Source of the DNA: Borreliella californiensis | GTDB lineage: Bacteria > Spirochaetota > Spirochaetia > Borreliales > Borreliaceae | Length of the DNA: 64,000 nucleotides | Direction of reading: 5' to 3' | NCBI RefSeq assembly: GCF_014205885.1 | Contig: NZ_JACHFB010000005.1 | Span: 1-64,000 of the forward strand | Part shown: in pieces, positions 15,268 through 24,473 of the stretch | How the letters are laid out: every line of letters begins with the position of its first letter | How positions within the stretch are numbered: the stretch's first letter is position 1 | Notes under the pieces: generated by a model | Databases searched by the model: none | What the model was told of the DNA's origin: nothing | The model's input: the letters and a program-made list of their open reading frames with translations, nothing else | Translations under genes and position numbers: made by a program

Positions 15268-15606
15268 TCAACCAATATAAAAAAAGGGACAAGAATCAAT
15301 ACGCGGGAATAGAAAATCAAGTTGAGAGAGTAAATATTTGAATTTACACTCTTTTTGATCTCCTTTACACCTAATATTGAAAACTTCTAAATAAAGAACA
15401 TCAAGCAAAATTACAAGCCAATTGTTGTAAGCAGCTCCCATTTGGTACAAGGCTAAAATAGATTTTGCGTATCTTAGAACTTCAGAAAGTTGCACTTTGG
15501 TTTGATCTGGGATACTAATGCTTCCGTCTTCATTGATGCACTCAATGCGTAAAGATTCTATCTTAGTAAGATTGATCCACATAATAAGATCGTCAAGTTC
15601 ACTCAT
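15268..15606 (-). CDS. Head completion/connector-type protein
   Basis: This 112-residue helical protein begins MSELDDLIMWINLTKIE and has a cysteine pair region (RCKGDQKECKF). It lies directly after the capsid gene, the usual place of the DNA-packaging adaptor (gp6-like). No motif is diagnostic. The spacing to both neighbours is short (about 15-20 bp), so it belongs to the same operon. Confidence 0.45.
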   Translation of the reverse strand: MSELDDLIMWINLTKIESLRIECINEDGSISIPDQTKVQLSEVLRYAKSILALYQMGAAYNNWLVILLDVLYLEVFNIRCKGDQKECKFKYLLSQLDFLFPRIDSCPFFYIG

Positions 15607-15625
15607 TTGTTAAGTTTACTAACTA

Positions 15626-16456
15626 CTAACTAGCTTTTGTAACTTCAATTTCAACAACTTCTTGTGGCTGAAAGTGAATTACTCCTGCTGATTCCATTGA
15701 GGCATGAATGTAATCTCCGTCTGCTGATGCAAATTTTCTAAAGAATATTTCTGGCAACATTGGAACAAACATAACTTCTGGATTTGGTTCGTACAGTATA
15801 GGATTTTTTAGGCCTTTAAAAACCGAAGTTACCACATCATGATCTCTAGCAAGTGCTTCTTTGACTGTTACATACTGAGGCTCACTGTACAACTCTAGTA
15901 AAAGGTGAGAAAAATTGTGGGGAACTAAAAGATGGTAAGCTCCATCAAGTTTTTCCTTGTGTTTTTCTGATTCACGTTTTGCAAGTGCTACTTTTTCATA
16001 CAGCGTAAATCCAGTAGTAAGTGTATCAACAGTAACTTTGCTCCGACCCTTTAAATTTGCGATGCCTTCCATATTGATATTTTTTTTACCAAAAATAACA
16101 GAATGGTATGCATCTTTCATAAGACCAAGTTCTAGATTAGCCTTTACTTCATCTTCAGTTATAGTTCCGTACATTAGGTCTTTTAGAGAAATTCGCTGTA
16201 CTGTATCAAATACGTGCATCTTGTAAGCCATTTCTTTGAAGAAAATGCTGCTTTTCCCAATTTCATTACTATGATCACCAAAAGTTGATGTAACATTGTG
16301 ATCGACTGTTGCTTTTTTGACAATATAATAGCCTTGTCTTAGATCATTTCTACTTATCATCTTGTAAGGCATAAGCTCTTCAAGGCCACCTTTTGCAAGT
16401 TGTAATATATCTCCACTGTAGCTACCACTTGCTTCTGCAAAAATACTTCTACTCAA
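15626..16456 (-). CDS. Probable major capsid protein
   Basis: This 276-residue protein starts at TTG (16456), with a GGAGG site seven bases upstream and no alternative ATG nearby. It follows portal, scaffold and decoration-type genes, as major capsid genes do. The C-terminal half has PHNFSHLLLEL and an EVMFVPMLPEIFFRKFASADGD segment, compatible with an HK97-fold E-loop/P-domain protein of encapsulin size. The fold is inferred. A non-ATG start on a gene expected to be the most expressed of the virion is unusual. Confidence 0.65.
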   Translation of the reverse strand: MSRSIFAEASGSYSGDILQLAKGGLEELMPYKMISRNDLRQGYYIVKKATVDHNVTSTFGDHSNEIGKSSIFFKEMAYKMHVFDTVQRISLKDLMYGTITEDEVKANLELGLMKDAYHSVIFGKKNINMEGIANLKGRSKVTVDTLTTGFTLYEKVALAKRESEKHKEKLDGAYHLLVPHNFSHLLLELYSEPQYVTVKEALARDHDVVTSVFKGLKNPILYEPNPEVMFVPMLPEIFFRKFASADGDYIHASMESAGVIHFQPQEVVEIEVTKAS

Positions 16457-16493
16457 GATATTCCTCCTAATTTTTTTTCATAAATTTGTATGT

Positions 16494-17003
16494 TCACGAG
16501 AATTTCCTGTTACCATTAGACTCAAACTCAGGCCCGATATTAACATCAAGCAAAACTACTTTACTATTTGCGTCAAGACTAACATCTTTGATTCTGCCAA
16601 CTTGCACACCCCCTTTGCCGTCTTTTACAAGTTTTCCTGCTTTTAAGAAGACAAAATCGCCGATTTTGGGAGTTGCAAATGTGCTGTCTAACGCAACGGT
16701 TATTTCTCCAGCACGTCTTATTGGAATTAGTTCGCCCGGTAAGTAATCTTCGCTTTCTAGTAAAGCAATATCTGTTTTTTTTAAGGCAAATCCACGAATA
16801 GGGCCAACTCCTGCTGTTACAGTTGCAGCTTTTACTAGCACTTCTCCCATTTCACTTGATCCACTTGAAAAAACTGGGTCTCCGGGTTTGATGGTCGCTG
16901 ATTCAACATCAACTATTGCAGTTTCAGTTTGATGAACACATGCTTTATGCTCAACTCCTAAAACGAAATTTTTACATACTTTTGTGAAATCGAAATCTGC
17001 CAT
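16494..17003 (-). CDS. Probable head decoration/stabilising protein
   Basis: This 169-residue beta-rich protein contains the segment TIKPGDPVFSSGSSEMG and repeated short hydrophobic strands, such as GEITVALDSTFATPKIGDFVF. This resembles head-stabilising proteins (gpD/DUF2190-like) with a TSL-like 'predicted start, then K-x-G-D-x-V' pattern. It lies between scaffold and capsid genes and its ATG directly follows the scaffold stop. Confidence 0.55.
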   Translation of the reverse strand: MADFDFTKVCKNFVLGVEHKACVHQTETAIVDVESATIKPGDPVFSSGSSEMGEVLVKAATVTAGVGPIRGFALKKTDIALLESEDYLPGELIPIRRAGEITVALDSTFATPKIGDFVFLKAGKLVKDGKGGVQVGRIKDVSLDANSKVVLLDVNIGPEFESNGNRKFS

Positions 17004-17549
17004 TTATATCTCCCCCAAAGCAAATTTACTTTTGTATCTTTGTGCTTTTGTATTGTTAATAATTTGACCTGTAAATCGATTTCTTGCATTTACCATTTGT
17101 TTGTATGCTGTAAGTTCTTGTACTAGCAAGCTAATATTGTCGATTTGCGAATCAAGGTCACCTTCTTCATCAATTTTGAACTTAATGTTGTACTTTCTTT
17201 TCATTGCATCCAAAAATGCAAGCTTAGCATCTTTTACACTCAAAGAGTTTGCAAAAGGTGGAGCAATTTCATACTGCTCACAAGCTTTCTCAAGATTTGA
17301 CAAAAGTTTAGAATCTTTGAAAGCATTAGCCTCGGCTTGTCTTTCGGCTTGTTTTCGAGCTTTAGTAAAGTTGCTCTCAGCCTCAGCAAGTCGTTTTTCA
17401 AAATCTTCTCGTGATATCATGTCTGGTAATTTTTTTGCATCAGGCACTAACCGCTCATATTCTTCTGAAGATATTGTTACAAGTTCTTTGTCATTTTTTG
17501 GCAAAGATTCAGAAATTGTAACAGCTTCTTCATTTACTTGTTCTTGCAT
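17004..17549 (-). CDS. Probable capsid scaffolding protein
   Basis: This 181-residue protein is highly charged with a long predicted coiled-coil (residues about 45-90, REDFEKRLAEAES and KARKQAERQAEAN) and an acidic N-terminus. The segment after it is helical and ends with a basic tail (KAQRYKSKFALGEI), where scaffold proteins bind the capsid protein. The place between portal and capsid is the scaffold position. An AGGAGG site lies close to the ATG. Confidence 0.6.
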   Translation of the reverse strand: MQEQVNEEAVTISESLPKNDKELVTISSEEYERLVPDAKKLPDMISREDFEKRLAEAESNFTKARKQAERQAEANAFKDSKLLSNLEKACEQYEIAPPFANSLSVKDAKLAFLDAMKRKYNIKFKIDEEGDLDSQIDNISLLVQELTAYKQMVNARNRFTGQIINNTKAQRYKSKFALGEI

Positions 17550-17577
17550 ATAAACCTCCTTTCTAAAATTAAATTTT

Positions 17578-18600
17578 CTAAATTTGCAAGTACTGATTCA
17601 TTTCATCTTGTATTTTTAAGTACAAGTTATCATTTCCCATTTCTTTCGCCTTACTTAAAAGCTCTACATAAGTTGCTAAAGTTTTTGCATGTTTTTCATC
17701 AATTTCAGCTTGTTCTTTTTGGCTAATTGGTTTTACTGGTTTGTAACACCAATTAGAGGTTAATCCGAATTTTGAAAGTACCGCATTGATGAATGGTGTC
17801 ACCATTAGTTTGCATATCTGCTCAATGTTTAGGTAAAAAATATCATAGTTGCCAACACTACCTTCTCCAGAAGGAGATATTGGATACAATATTTCCTTGG
17901 GAATTCCTGAATGGAGCGTTATGTCTGATACAATGATTTCAAAAGCATCTCTTAGTGGGCTTACAGATCTTGTTACATTGGCAATATCATCTTCTCTTCC
18001 GAGTATCATCATTTTGTGATTACTATCAAGAACCCCCTCAATGTTTTTTTTAACCTCGGCCAGATCATATGCAGTCATATCCTTGACTGATGGCAGAGTT
18101 GCTGATTTAAGGAAAGTGAAATTATTCACCCGTAAAAAACCTACCGTCTCATTAAGTAGGGTGTTCATAATATTGCTACTTTTTTTTAGAGATTCGAAAT
18201 TTAGAAAAGATGACTTCATGGTAATGATTCTACTTTTATGAATATTTTTTAAGAAAAAGCCCCCATCAATAACTTCACCAAAGTTATAACAAAGACAAGG
18301 AAATCCCTTTTTTAGTGGTTTGTGTGGATCATCGGAATCTGGAACTACTATGTAAAAATGGCTTTCTCCAGACAAAATTGCTGTATAAACCATTTTTTTG
18401 ATCACGGCTCTGAAATTATTATCAAATAATTTTGAAAGTCCATCATCGACTTTATGCTCAATATCTCTTGAAGATGCAAACCCCGCGTAAATTTCAGCTA
18501 TTTGATGTGCAAGTCTTAATTGATCCTGGTGTGGTGTGTATTCACTTACTGGAAATAGTTTTGTTTCTTTAGGTTTTTTGAAAAATTTCATTCTAAACAT
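17578..18600 (-). CDS. Phage portal protein
   Basis: This 340-residue protein begins MFRMKFFKKPKETKLFPVSEY. The region near residues 230-260, HSGIPKEILYPISPSGEGS with a following N-Y-D and Q-x-C, is the typical portal segment (G-I-P-x-x-x-L-x-G-x-S-P-x-G-x-x-x). The C-terminal helix region is EIDEKHAKTLATYVELLSKA. It directly follows the terminase. It is shorter than most portals (about 400-500 residues), as are some Borrelia phage portals of the DUF1073 type. It forms the DNA channel at one capsid vertex. Confidence 0.75.
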   Translation of the reverse strand: MFRMKFFKKPKETKLFPVSEYTPHQDQLRLAHQIAEIYAGFASSRDIEHKVDDGLSKLFDNNFRAVIKKMVYTAILSGESHFYIVVPDSDDPHKPLKKGFPCLCYNFGEVIDGGFFLKNIHKSRIITMKSSFLNFESLKKSSNIMNTLLNETVGFLRVNNFTFLKSATLPSVKDMTAYDLAEVKKNIEGVLDSNHKMMILGREDDIANVTRSVSPLRDAFEIIVSDITLHSGIPKEILYPISPSGEGSVGNYDIFYLNIEQICKLMVTPFINAVLSKFGLTSNWCYKPVKPISQKEQAEIDEKHAKTLATYVELLSKAKEMGNDNLYLKIQDEMNQYLQI

Positions 18601-18611
18601 TAGAAGCTCCT

Positions 18612-19802
18612 TTAGCTAAAAACCGATATGGCATTGAGAAATGCCGGGATGTATACCAAATCTTTTTGCATAACAAAATTTGTAACTTCGCTATCTTCTG
18701 CACTAGATTCATCATAGTAATATTCAGTTTCGTTAAACTCTGAAATTACATCGGTGGTTTCGGGTTTGTTTACCACATTAAGATTAGAAGGAATTAAATA
18801 GTCTGAGAGTGAATACAAGTTTCGTTTTTTTGCAAGCAAAGTGCCTCTACCAAAACGGGAGAATACATATTTGAGTTCTTCCCTTGCCGATGGCAATACA
18901 AAAGTTCCTTTGAACTGGTTAATCTCGGCTTGGTAATCCGTTTTTGATAGTAAAACTTTACTACATGCGTTTGTAATAATTACAACTGGAAGATAAGAAA
19001 TTCTTCCAACAAGAATTTCTAAAAAACAAATTCTGTTGCCTTTAACGTGTATTCCTGTATAGTAGCTTCCATTAGCTCTAGAAAGAATATCGGGACCGCA
19101 CACATTAAATTTTTTTATGAGCCTTGCTGTGCCAAAATCAAACTCTTCTCCTAAAACCTCAATTCTAAAACCAATGTCATTACCATGATATGCAAGTTTT
19201 TGTTTTTCAAGCCAAGCTTGCACATCTCCACCATTTAAAAATGGGTTGTCGCGGTAAGTGCTTTTGATTATACACACGGCAGGATTGTCTTGATTTGATA
19301 AGTACCTTTTGTATAGCCAGTGTGATTTAGGCACGGGATTGCTTGACATATAGATTCTGCCGCCTTGTTCTCTCATTGTAGGAATAAGCATTTCTATGTC
19401 ATCAGCACTAAGCTGATTAGCTTCTTCCAACCACAAGTCCTTGAAATGTGCATAAGATTTTAAATCTCTTGTGTCGTGGCCCCCTTCAAAAACAAAAGCA
19501 CGTTTTTTTCCAAAAATCAAACTTTTACTTTCAATTTTTGCTTTGCTTATATTGAAAAATTTTCTTAAGCTGTAGATACTTAAAAGTTCTAAAATTTCCT
19601 TGTGTATTGATTGTGTTGTTTTGTTTTTCTTTTTTCTAATTGCAAGGGTATCCCCACCATCAACACTAAATTTTCTTTCTAAATTAACAGTTGCAATGTT
19701 GTAGGTTTTACCAGTTCCCCTACTTGAATAGTATATGAAAATTTCAGCATTGGGCTTTTCTTTGTAGGCATCAACATATACTGGAAGTCGCCTTAGTCTC
19801 AT
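18612..19802 (-). CDS. terL: Terminase large subunit, PBSX-like (ATPase intact, nuclease doubtful)
   Basis: This 396-residue packaging motor shows Walker A SRGTGKT (27-33), Walker B DLWLEEAN (122-129), the coupling motif MSSNPVPKSHW and KSTYRDNPFL, then LGEEFDFG at 218-225. These order the ATPase domain as in PBSX-type terminases. In the nuclease part, the first catalytic position, normally Asp in a G-x-D-x-G, appears as GIHVKG (His252). The last, normally H-x-x-D-A-x-R-Y, appears as FLNAISVF (Asn390). Loss of nuclease function is therefore possible but needs alignment. The ATG overlaps the small subunit gene by 4 bp. Confidence 0.85.
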   Translation of the reverse strand: MRLRRLPVYVDAYKEKPNAEIFIYYSSRGTGKTYNIATVNLERKFSVDGGDTLAIRKKKNKTTQSIHKEILELLSIYSLRKFFNISKAKIESKSLIFGKKRAFVFEGGHDTRDLKSYAHFKDLWLEEANQLSADDIEMLIPTMREQGGRIYMSSNPVPKSHWLYKRYLSNQDNPAVCIIKSTYRDNPFLNGGDVQAWLEKQKLAYHGNDIGFRIEVLGEEFDFGTARLIKKFNVCGPDILSRANGSYYTGIHVKGNRICFLEILVGRISYLPVVIITNACSKVLLSKTDYQAEINQFKGTFVLPSAREELKYVFSRFGRGTLLAKKRNLYSLSDYLIPSNLNVVNKPETTDVISEFNETEYYYDESSAEDSEVTNFVMQKDLVYIPAFLNAISVFS

Positions 19803-20137
19803 AGTTCACCCTTGTTAATAATTTTGTTGATTTCTTCTTCGGTATAAGAACAACTTTTTACAAAGCCTGTGCTTGTATTATTTCCAATAATTAATTTTTC
19901 TTTATTAATAATGTCTAGTACTAAATCCTCAGCTTCGCTCATTTCAAAGACCGCAAAAAACATTCTAAATGCGTGTAGACTTGTTGCTAGCACATTACTG
20001 TTTGAAAATTCAAACATTTTGTTGACAAACAGTCTAAGCAGTGCTTGTTTGCTGGAGTTGTGTGAAGTTTGATTGTCAAAAGAAAGTTTTTCTTCTATTA
20101 ATTTTTTTAAAGTTTCTTGAATTTGTAAATTATCCAT
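19799..20137 (-). CDS. Probable terminase small subunit
   Basis: This 112-residue helical protein starts MDNLQIQETLKKLIEEK. It overlaps terL by four bases, the usual coupling of small and large terminase subunits. I see no clear helix-turn-helix; the call is positional. The small subunit normally recognises the packaging site on the DNA. Confidence 0.45.
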   Translation of the reverse strand: MDNLQIQETLKKLIEEKLSFDNQTSHNSSKQALLRLFVNKMFEFSNSNVLATSLHAFRMFFAVFEMSEAEDLVLDIINKEKLIIGNNTSTGFVKSCSYTEEEINKIINKGEL

Positions 20138-20147
20138 AATTTTTCTC

Positions 20148-20927
20148 CTAAAGATCGTATCTGTAAAAAGATATATAACAGGTATTTTTAGGCCTTGTTT
20201 CTTCGTAACCTCTTTGATTTGTAAAAGGTGGTAATAATTCGTAGGAGTATATATCTTCAGAAGTATAGCCTGTAATAAAGGGAGAAATAATCTCCTCAGC
20301 CCAATACCAAGTATACCAAGTATCAGCTCTACGATAAATTATTGTCATCTGTTTTACTAATTTCCCTTCAAAATTAATTCTACTGGTGTCAAGATAATGA
20401 TTGTGACTTTCAAAAGTGTCACTTTGTGTATTGCCTAAGCTTCTGGAATTGCTTGAGGCGTAGTGTCTTAGAAATCTGCCCGACAAATTGGGGGCCGAAG
20501 ATATTCCCAAAATTTTATACGCATAGCAACTGCTTGGTAAGCTTCTGCCGTCTGGAACACAAAACTTGTTTGTGCTTGTAAATGCTTCAATTAATTTGCT
20601 TCTTGTAAGGATTGATCCTTCCTGTGCAAATTTAGCAGTCAAAGCACCAACGGGTGTTTTTTCTAGAAAAAACAAAGTCATATGTTCTAAATATTCACTA
20701 AGTGAATCTAAATTTGGTGTACTTTTGGTAATTTCATATTCTTTTCTATTGTCAATGCTTTTCCCATCACATACTGAAAAAGTAAGCTTATCTTTTAGTA
20801 AAATTGATTCTCCAAGAGATCCCTCATACCCTAGCGAGTCTATTTTGTTGCCATTTCTGAATTGGATGCGAGTTTTAGTCTTTTCGAGTCGTTTTTTTAT
20901 TTCTGTGTAGTCTTTTTGCGTTATCAT
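20148..20927 (-). CDS. Tail fibre-like protein, copy 2
   Basis: This 259-residue protein is a paralogue of the next upstream gene (20937-21719). Both share KFC.PDGRSLP, SSAPNLSGRFLRHY, SLG-TQSD-F-SH and the ending ETRPKNTCYISFYRYD. The terminal part is the tail-collar/fibre pattern (GRFLR, Q-x-D-x-x-x-x-H-x-H, ETRPxN) of phage side fibres. It probably binds the host surface. Here the H-x-H is SHNHYLD. Between the shared blocks the two proteins differ strongly, as expected for receptor-binding variants. Confidence 0.65.
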   Translation of the reverse strand: MITQKDYTEIKKRLEKTKTRIQFRNGNKIDSLGYEGSLGESILLKDKLTFSVCDGKSIDNRKEYEITKSTPNLDSLSEYLEHMTLFFLEKTPVGALTAKFAQEGSILTRSKLIEAFTSTNKFCVPDGRSLPSSCYAYKILGISSAPNLSGRFLRHYASSNSRSLGNTQSDTFESHNHYLDTSRINFEGKLVKQMTIIYRRADTWYTWYWAEEIISPFITGYTSEDIYSYELLPPFTNQRGYEETRPKNTCYISFYRYDL

Positions 20928-20936
20928 TGATTTTAC

Positions 20937-21719
20937 CTACCAATCGTATCTGTAGAATGAAATGTAACATGTGTTTTTGGGCCGTGTTTCGCTATCTCCC
21001 GTATATTTTGTGTAGGAAGGATATCGCCACGACTGTATTTTGTCACCGTATTCTATCCTAGTAACAAAAGAGGTGGTGCCCTCACTCCAATTAGCATCTC
21101 TTCTAATGAAGGAATGATCAATCACAAGTCTCCCTTTTAAACTATTCAATAGGCTTAAGTCAAGATCATGATCGTGGCTTTTAAAAGAATCACTTTGTGT
21201 ATCTCCCAAGCTTCTTGTACCGTCAGAATCGGTGGAGCCGCTAGAATCATAGTGTCTCAAGAATCTCCCTGACAAATTGGGGGCCGAAGATATTCCAAAT
21301 TTTTCTTTTACAAAACAATTCTCGGGAAGAGATCTTCCATCTGGAATACAAAATTTTTTACTATTCTCAAAAGCTTGTATCAACTTACTTATTGATAGCG
21401 ATCCTTCCTTAGCAAACTCAGTCGTTAAGAATCCAGGATAAGTGTTTTCTAAACACCAATTAACTAAATCTTTTAAATAATCGTCTATATTTTCGCCAAT
21501 AGGAGGCTTAGTATTCTTGTTAATGGGATAGTATTTTCTGTTATCAGTGTCTTTACCATTGCAAATAGCAAACAATTCTTTGTCCTTAACAACAATGGGC
21601 TCGCCAAGTTTACCAACATAATTTTTTGCTTCTTCCATAGTCCCAACACCAAATTGAATTTTGATATTGTCGGCTTGAAGTCTTTTTTTGATATCTTCGA
21701 AATCATCATCACTTATCAT
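20937..21719 (-). CDS. Tail fibre-like protein, copy 1
   Basis: This 260-residue protein starts MISDDDFEDIKKRLQADNIK. The C-terminal half carries the collar/fibre signature SGRFLRHY, SLGDTQSDSFKSHDHDLD and ETRPKNTCYISFYRYDW. Like its paralogue it has an N-terminal KIQFGVGT-type segment and a VKDKELFAICNGKDTDNRKYYPI block. This block resembles a small beta domain with a cysteine. The start follows the spike gene's stop directly. Two adjacent fibre genes suggest either a trimeric hetero-fibre or host-range diversification. Confidence 0.65.
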   Translation of the reverse strand: MISDDDFEDIKKRLQADNIKIQFGVGTMEEAKNYVGKLGEPIVVKDKELFAICNGKDTDNRKYYPINKNTKPPIGENIDDYLKDLVNWCLENTYPGFLTTEFAKEGSLSISKLIQAFENSKKFCIPDGRSLPENCFVKEKFGISSAPNLSGRFLRHYDSSGSTDSDGTRSLGDTQSDSFKSHDHDLDLSLLNSLKGRLVIDHSFIRRDANWSEGTTSFVTRIEYGDKIQSWRYPSYTKYTGDSETRPKNTCYISFYRYDW

Positions 21720-24473
21720 TTAAGCGGCCTCCTGTTTGTCTTTAGTGTTTTCCATATAGGTACTAAGGTCAAGCGTTCGCACCCCCGCGTTTGATTTTCT
21801 TGTTAAATTAAGAGCAAGTGTGTTTTTTACAAAAGTATCGCGTATGATCAAGTCAAAAGCATGGTTTTCAAGTCCAACTTTATTTTCTGTGAATGTATTA
21901 TTACTTAGTCTTGCACTAGTAATGTCTGCTAAATGCAGTGCAGTGCCATTGTTGTTGCTAAACTGCGTATCGGTTATTTTTAAGCTTGAAAAGTTAGAAA
22001 GTTTGAGTGCGTCTATGTTGTTGGTAAAGGAGCTGTCTCTAATTATTGCATTTAGGCCATTTGCAACTGATGCGGTTTTACTGCCTTTAGCAGTAACATT
22101 AATTAGTGTTAGATTGGCAACATTTTCTATGTCGAAGCTTTGATTTGTAGAATCAAAATGAACATCTTCAAGTAAAATTTTTTTTGTTCTTTTGAAATTT
22201 AGTGCTTTGTTTAGAGCACAAAGAAATATGACATTTTTGATGTACACAAAGTTTGCATCTGTAACATAGACTGATGATCTAACGGCTTCTTTTAACGCGT
22301 ATGATGAACATAGCACTAAATCATTAGGCCGTGTGAAACTCTTGTCTTCCAGATAAGGCGACAGTTCTTCTTGATTTAGATCTCCTCCGTTAATGTAAAG
22401 CTCGCTCATTGGTTGTTGGCATATGTTAATTCCGGAAATTTTAAATGATTTTTCTGATGTAAAAATATGTTTAGAAAACCCTGTGCTTCTTATGAAAACT
22501 TCGTCATCACTTTCGATTTCTAAATTGTTTAGATTTACTTGATTGTAAATGTAGAAGTCGCCTTTAAGTAGTTTAATTTTGTTGAGTCCAGATTGTTTTG
22601 CAAATTCAATAGCATCATTCAAAGTATCCTCATCCTTAAATCCGGCTGCTTTGAAGTGGGAAGTTTCGATCCCATTATAATTAAACGGTGCAATAACAAC
22701 TTTGTGGACTCCAGACAAATAGTCGCTTATTCCTATTTTGGTTGAAGTTGTAAGGTATTCGTAGTGAGTGTAGTCGCCCCAAGTGATTCCCTCATATTCG
22801 TAAAGTTTGATATCTAGATCTAGATTAGTAATTTTTTTTGAAAGTATGAGAAAAAAATGATCAATGCCAATATTATCAAGTCTAAGCTTGACAAAATCGG
22901 TTAGATTTAGATTTTGCATTGAACGAAAATTAACAATAGTATGTCCTTTGACACGTAGGTTTGTTAAAAATTCAAAAAGTCTTACTGCGGATTCTTCGGA
23001 AAAAATGAATCTTGTTGTGTATTCAAACTTTTTAGAATAAAAATCATCGGCATTGTCGGTTTGGAGTACATTTTGAGCTATTGTGTAGAAAACATCTCCG
23101 TAGATATCAAAGTGGTAAATATATTTGGAGCCTTGACTACTAGAAGTGTTTCTAAACCAAAGCTTAGCCCTTGATGGAAAATATTCTTTATTTTCAAGCT
23201 TGATGGAGGAGTCGGCACTAAACCTTGCTTCAAGATTATGTGTAGAGATTATTGCTAAATGTTCGTTTATGGCATAGTGGTCGTGCCAAACTTCACGCCT
23301 TTTGAAGTCCCATTTGTAAACTGTATCTAACCAACTAGGATCGTATTCTTGAAAAACACTGCTGCCGACTTTGTCTGCAAAGTCGGGGTAAACCACACCT
23401 TTTTGGAGTACCGCTACATACAGTGCACCGTCATTACCAGCAACGTTAATTGGGGCTGAGTACAAAGGTCGTTTTTTAGACATTGCTTCTTCTTTGCTTT
23501 GAAACTTGCCTTCTCTCCAAATAACTTTAGTTGAATCGTAGCTGCTGGAACTGCTTTTGGACATAACGTAACTGTCAGCGTCTAAAGAACAAATTTCAAC
23601 ATCTTTCTTGATGACTTCACTTTTCCAAATCGGAAGAATTTGCAATTTGCCGCTTGAGGAGAAAGTATATGCGTATCCGAATTCATACAACAAGGCTTGC
23701 AAAATAGTTTCTACATCTTCTCCAGAATCAATGATTACAGCGGGAACTTTGTCAAGTATTGATTCGCTAGCATCATCATCAATAAGGTCTTTTAGTTTGG
23801 TTTTTTCTATTATTAGATGAACAAGTGAGAGTTCTTTTGCCAAAGGATTGTATACAAAAAGCCAGTCTGGTGAAAAATTGATTGGGAATTGAACTGGATT
23901 TTCGAATGCAATCTTTAATAGGCTAGAGTAGTCGTTAACTGTGAATGATACACTTTTGGTGCTATTGAACAGATCTCTGCTGAAAAATTTTTCTAGAATT
24001 CCCCTAAAAACGGGGTTATTCTTATCATTTACTTTTACGAAAATGTCTTCGTTTCTGAAGAATAAGAAATTCAAAAATTCTTCTGATAGACCGTTTACAC
24101 TAAAGTTGAACGTGCTTGCTGCTGTTTTTAGGCTTGGATCAACTATTTTTTCTTCTAGAACAATGCTTGTAGTGTCAACAAAAGGGGTAAGTTCAAAAAT
24201 TTGACCTTCGTCCGTGTAGAATACAATGTCAAGCCCCAAAGAAGTACAATCTTCTGTTGTATCTTCTTTGGCACTTGATATTTCTGCAGTTTCGTTGCTT
24301 TTTTCAACTTCTTGACTTAAACTAGCAATTTCTGAATTTTTGTCAGCAGTTTCTTGACTTAAACTAGCAATTTCTTGATCTAAGGCTTTAGGTTCTTGAC
24401 TTAAATTGTCTTGATCTTTCAACGTAATAAAATCCTTATCTTCTGCTGTATTTTTTGTAACACTTAAATACAA
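21720..24473 (-). CDS. Large tail hub/spike protein with right-handed beta-helix
   Basis: This is 917 residues from TTG at 24473. A better start is TTG at 24422, which has AAGG 11 bases upstream, lies just after the preceding gene's stop and would give 900 residues. Residues about 20-75 carry heptad-like repeats of the type ASLSQE. Residues 80-560 are a beta-rich hub-like domain. Residues about 590-890 form a repeated beta-helix: DEDTLNDAIEFAKQSG, IYNQVNLNNLEIES, then rungs such as LKITDTQFSNNNGT. The beta-helix resembles phage tailspikes that bind or degrade surface polymers. No catalytic motif is visible. Confidence 0.7.
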   Translation of the reverse strand: MYLSVTKNTAEDKDFITLKDQDNLSQEPKALDQEIASLSQETADKNSEIASLSQEVEKSNETAEISSAKEDTTEDCTSLGLDIVFYTDEGQIFELTPFVDTTSIVLEEKIVDPSLKTAASTFNFSVNGLSEEFLNFLFFRNEDIFVKVNDKNNPVFRGILEKFFSRDLFNSTKSVSFTVNDYSSLLKIAFENPVQFPINFSPDWLFVYNPLAKELSLVHLIIEKTKLKDLIDDDASESILDKVPAVIIDSGEDVETILQALLYEFGYAYTFSSSGKLQILPIWKSEVIKKDVEICSLDADSYVMSKSSSSSYDSTKVIWREGKFQSKEEAMSKKRPLYSAPINVAGNDGALYVAVLQKGVVYPDFADKVGSSVFQEYDPSWLDTVYKWDFKRREVWHDHYAINEHLAIISTHNLEARFSADSSIKLENKEYFPSRAKLWFRNTSSSQGSKYIYHFDIYGDVFYTIAQNVLQTDNADDFYSKKFEYTTRFIFSEESAVRLFEFLTNLRVKGHTIVNFRSMQNLNLTDFVKLRLDNIGIDHFFLILSKKITNLDLDIKLYEYEGITWGDYTHYEYLTTSTKIGISDYLSGVHKVVIAPFNYNGIETSHFKAAGFKDEDTLNDAIEFAKQSGLNKIKLLKGDFYIYNQVNLNNLEIESDDEVFIRSTGFSKHIFTSEKSFKISGINICQQPMSELYINGGDLNQEELSPYLEDKSFTRPNDLVLCSSYALKEAVRSSVYVTDANFVYIKNVIFLCALNKALNFKRTKKILLEDVHFDSTNQSFDIENVANLTLINVTAKGSKTASVANGLNAIIRDSSFTNNIDALKLSNFSSLKITDTQFSNNNGTALHLADITSARLSNNTFTENKVGLENHAFDLIIRDTFVKNTLALNLTRKSNAGVRTLDLSTYMENTKDKQEAA

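Noticed and set aside
17101-17553. 150-aa plus-strand frame over the scaffold gene
   Set aside because: Shadow of a Glu/Lys-rich coiled-coil gene; no start signal and opposite to the operon.
21485-21712. 75-aa frame within fibre copy 1
   Set aside because: Out-of-frame overlap with a well-supported gene on the same strand; Lys/Leu-rich product without motifs.
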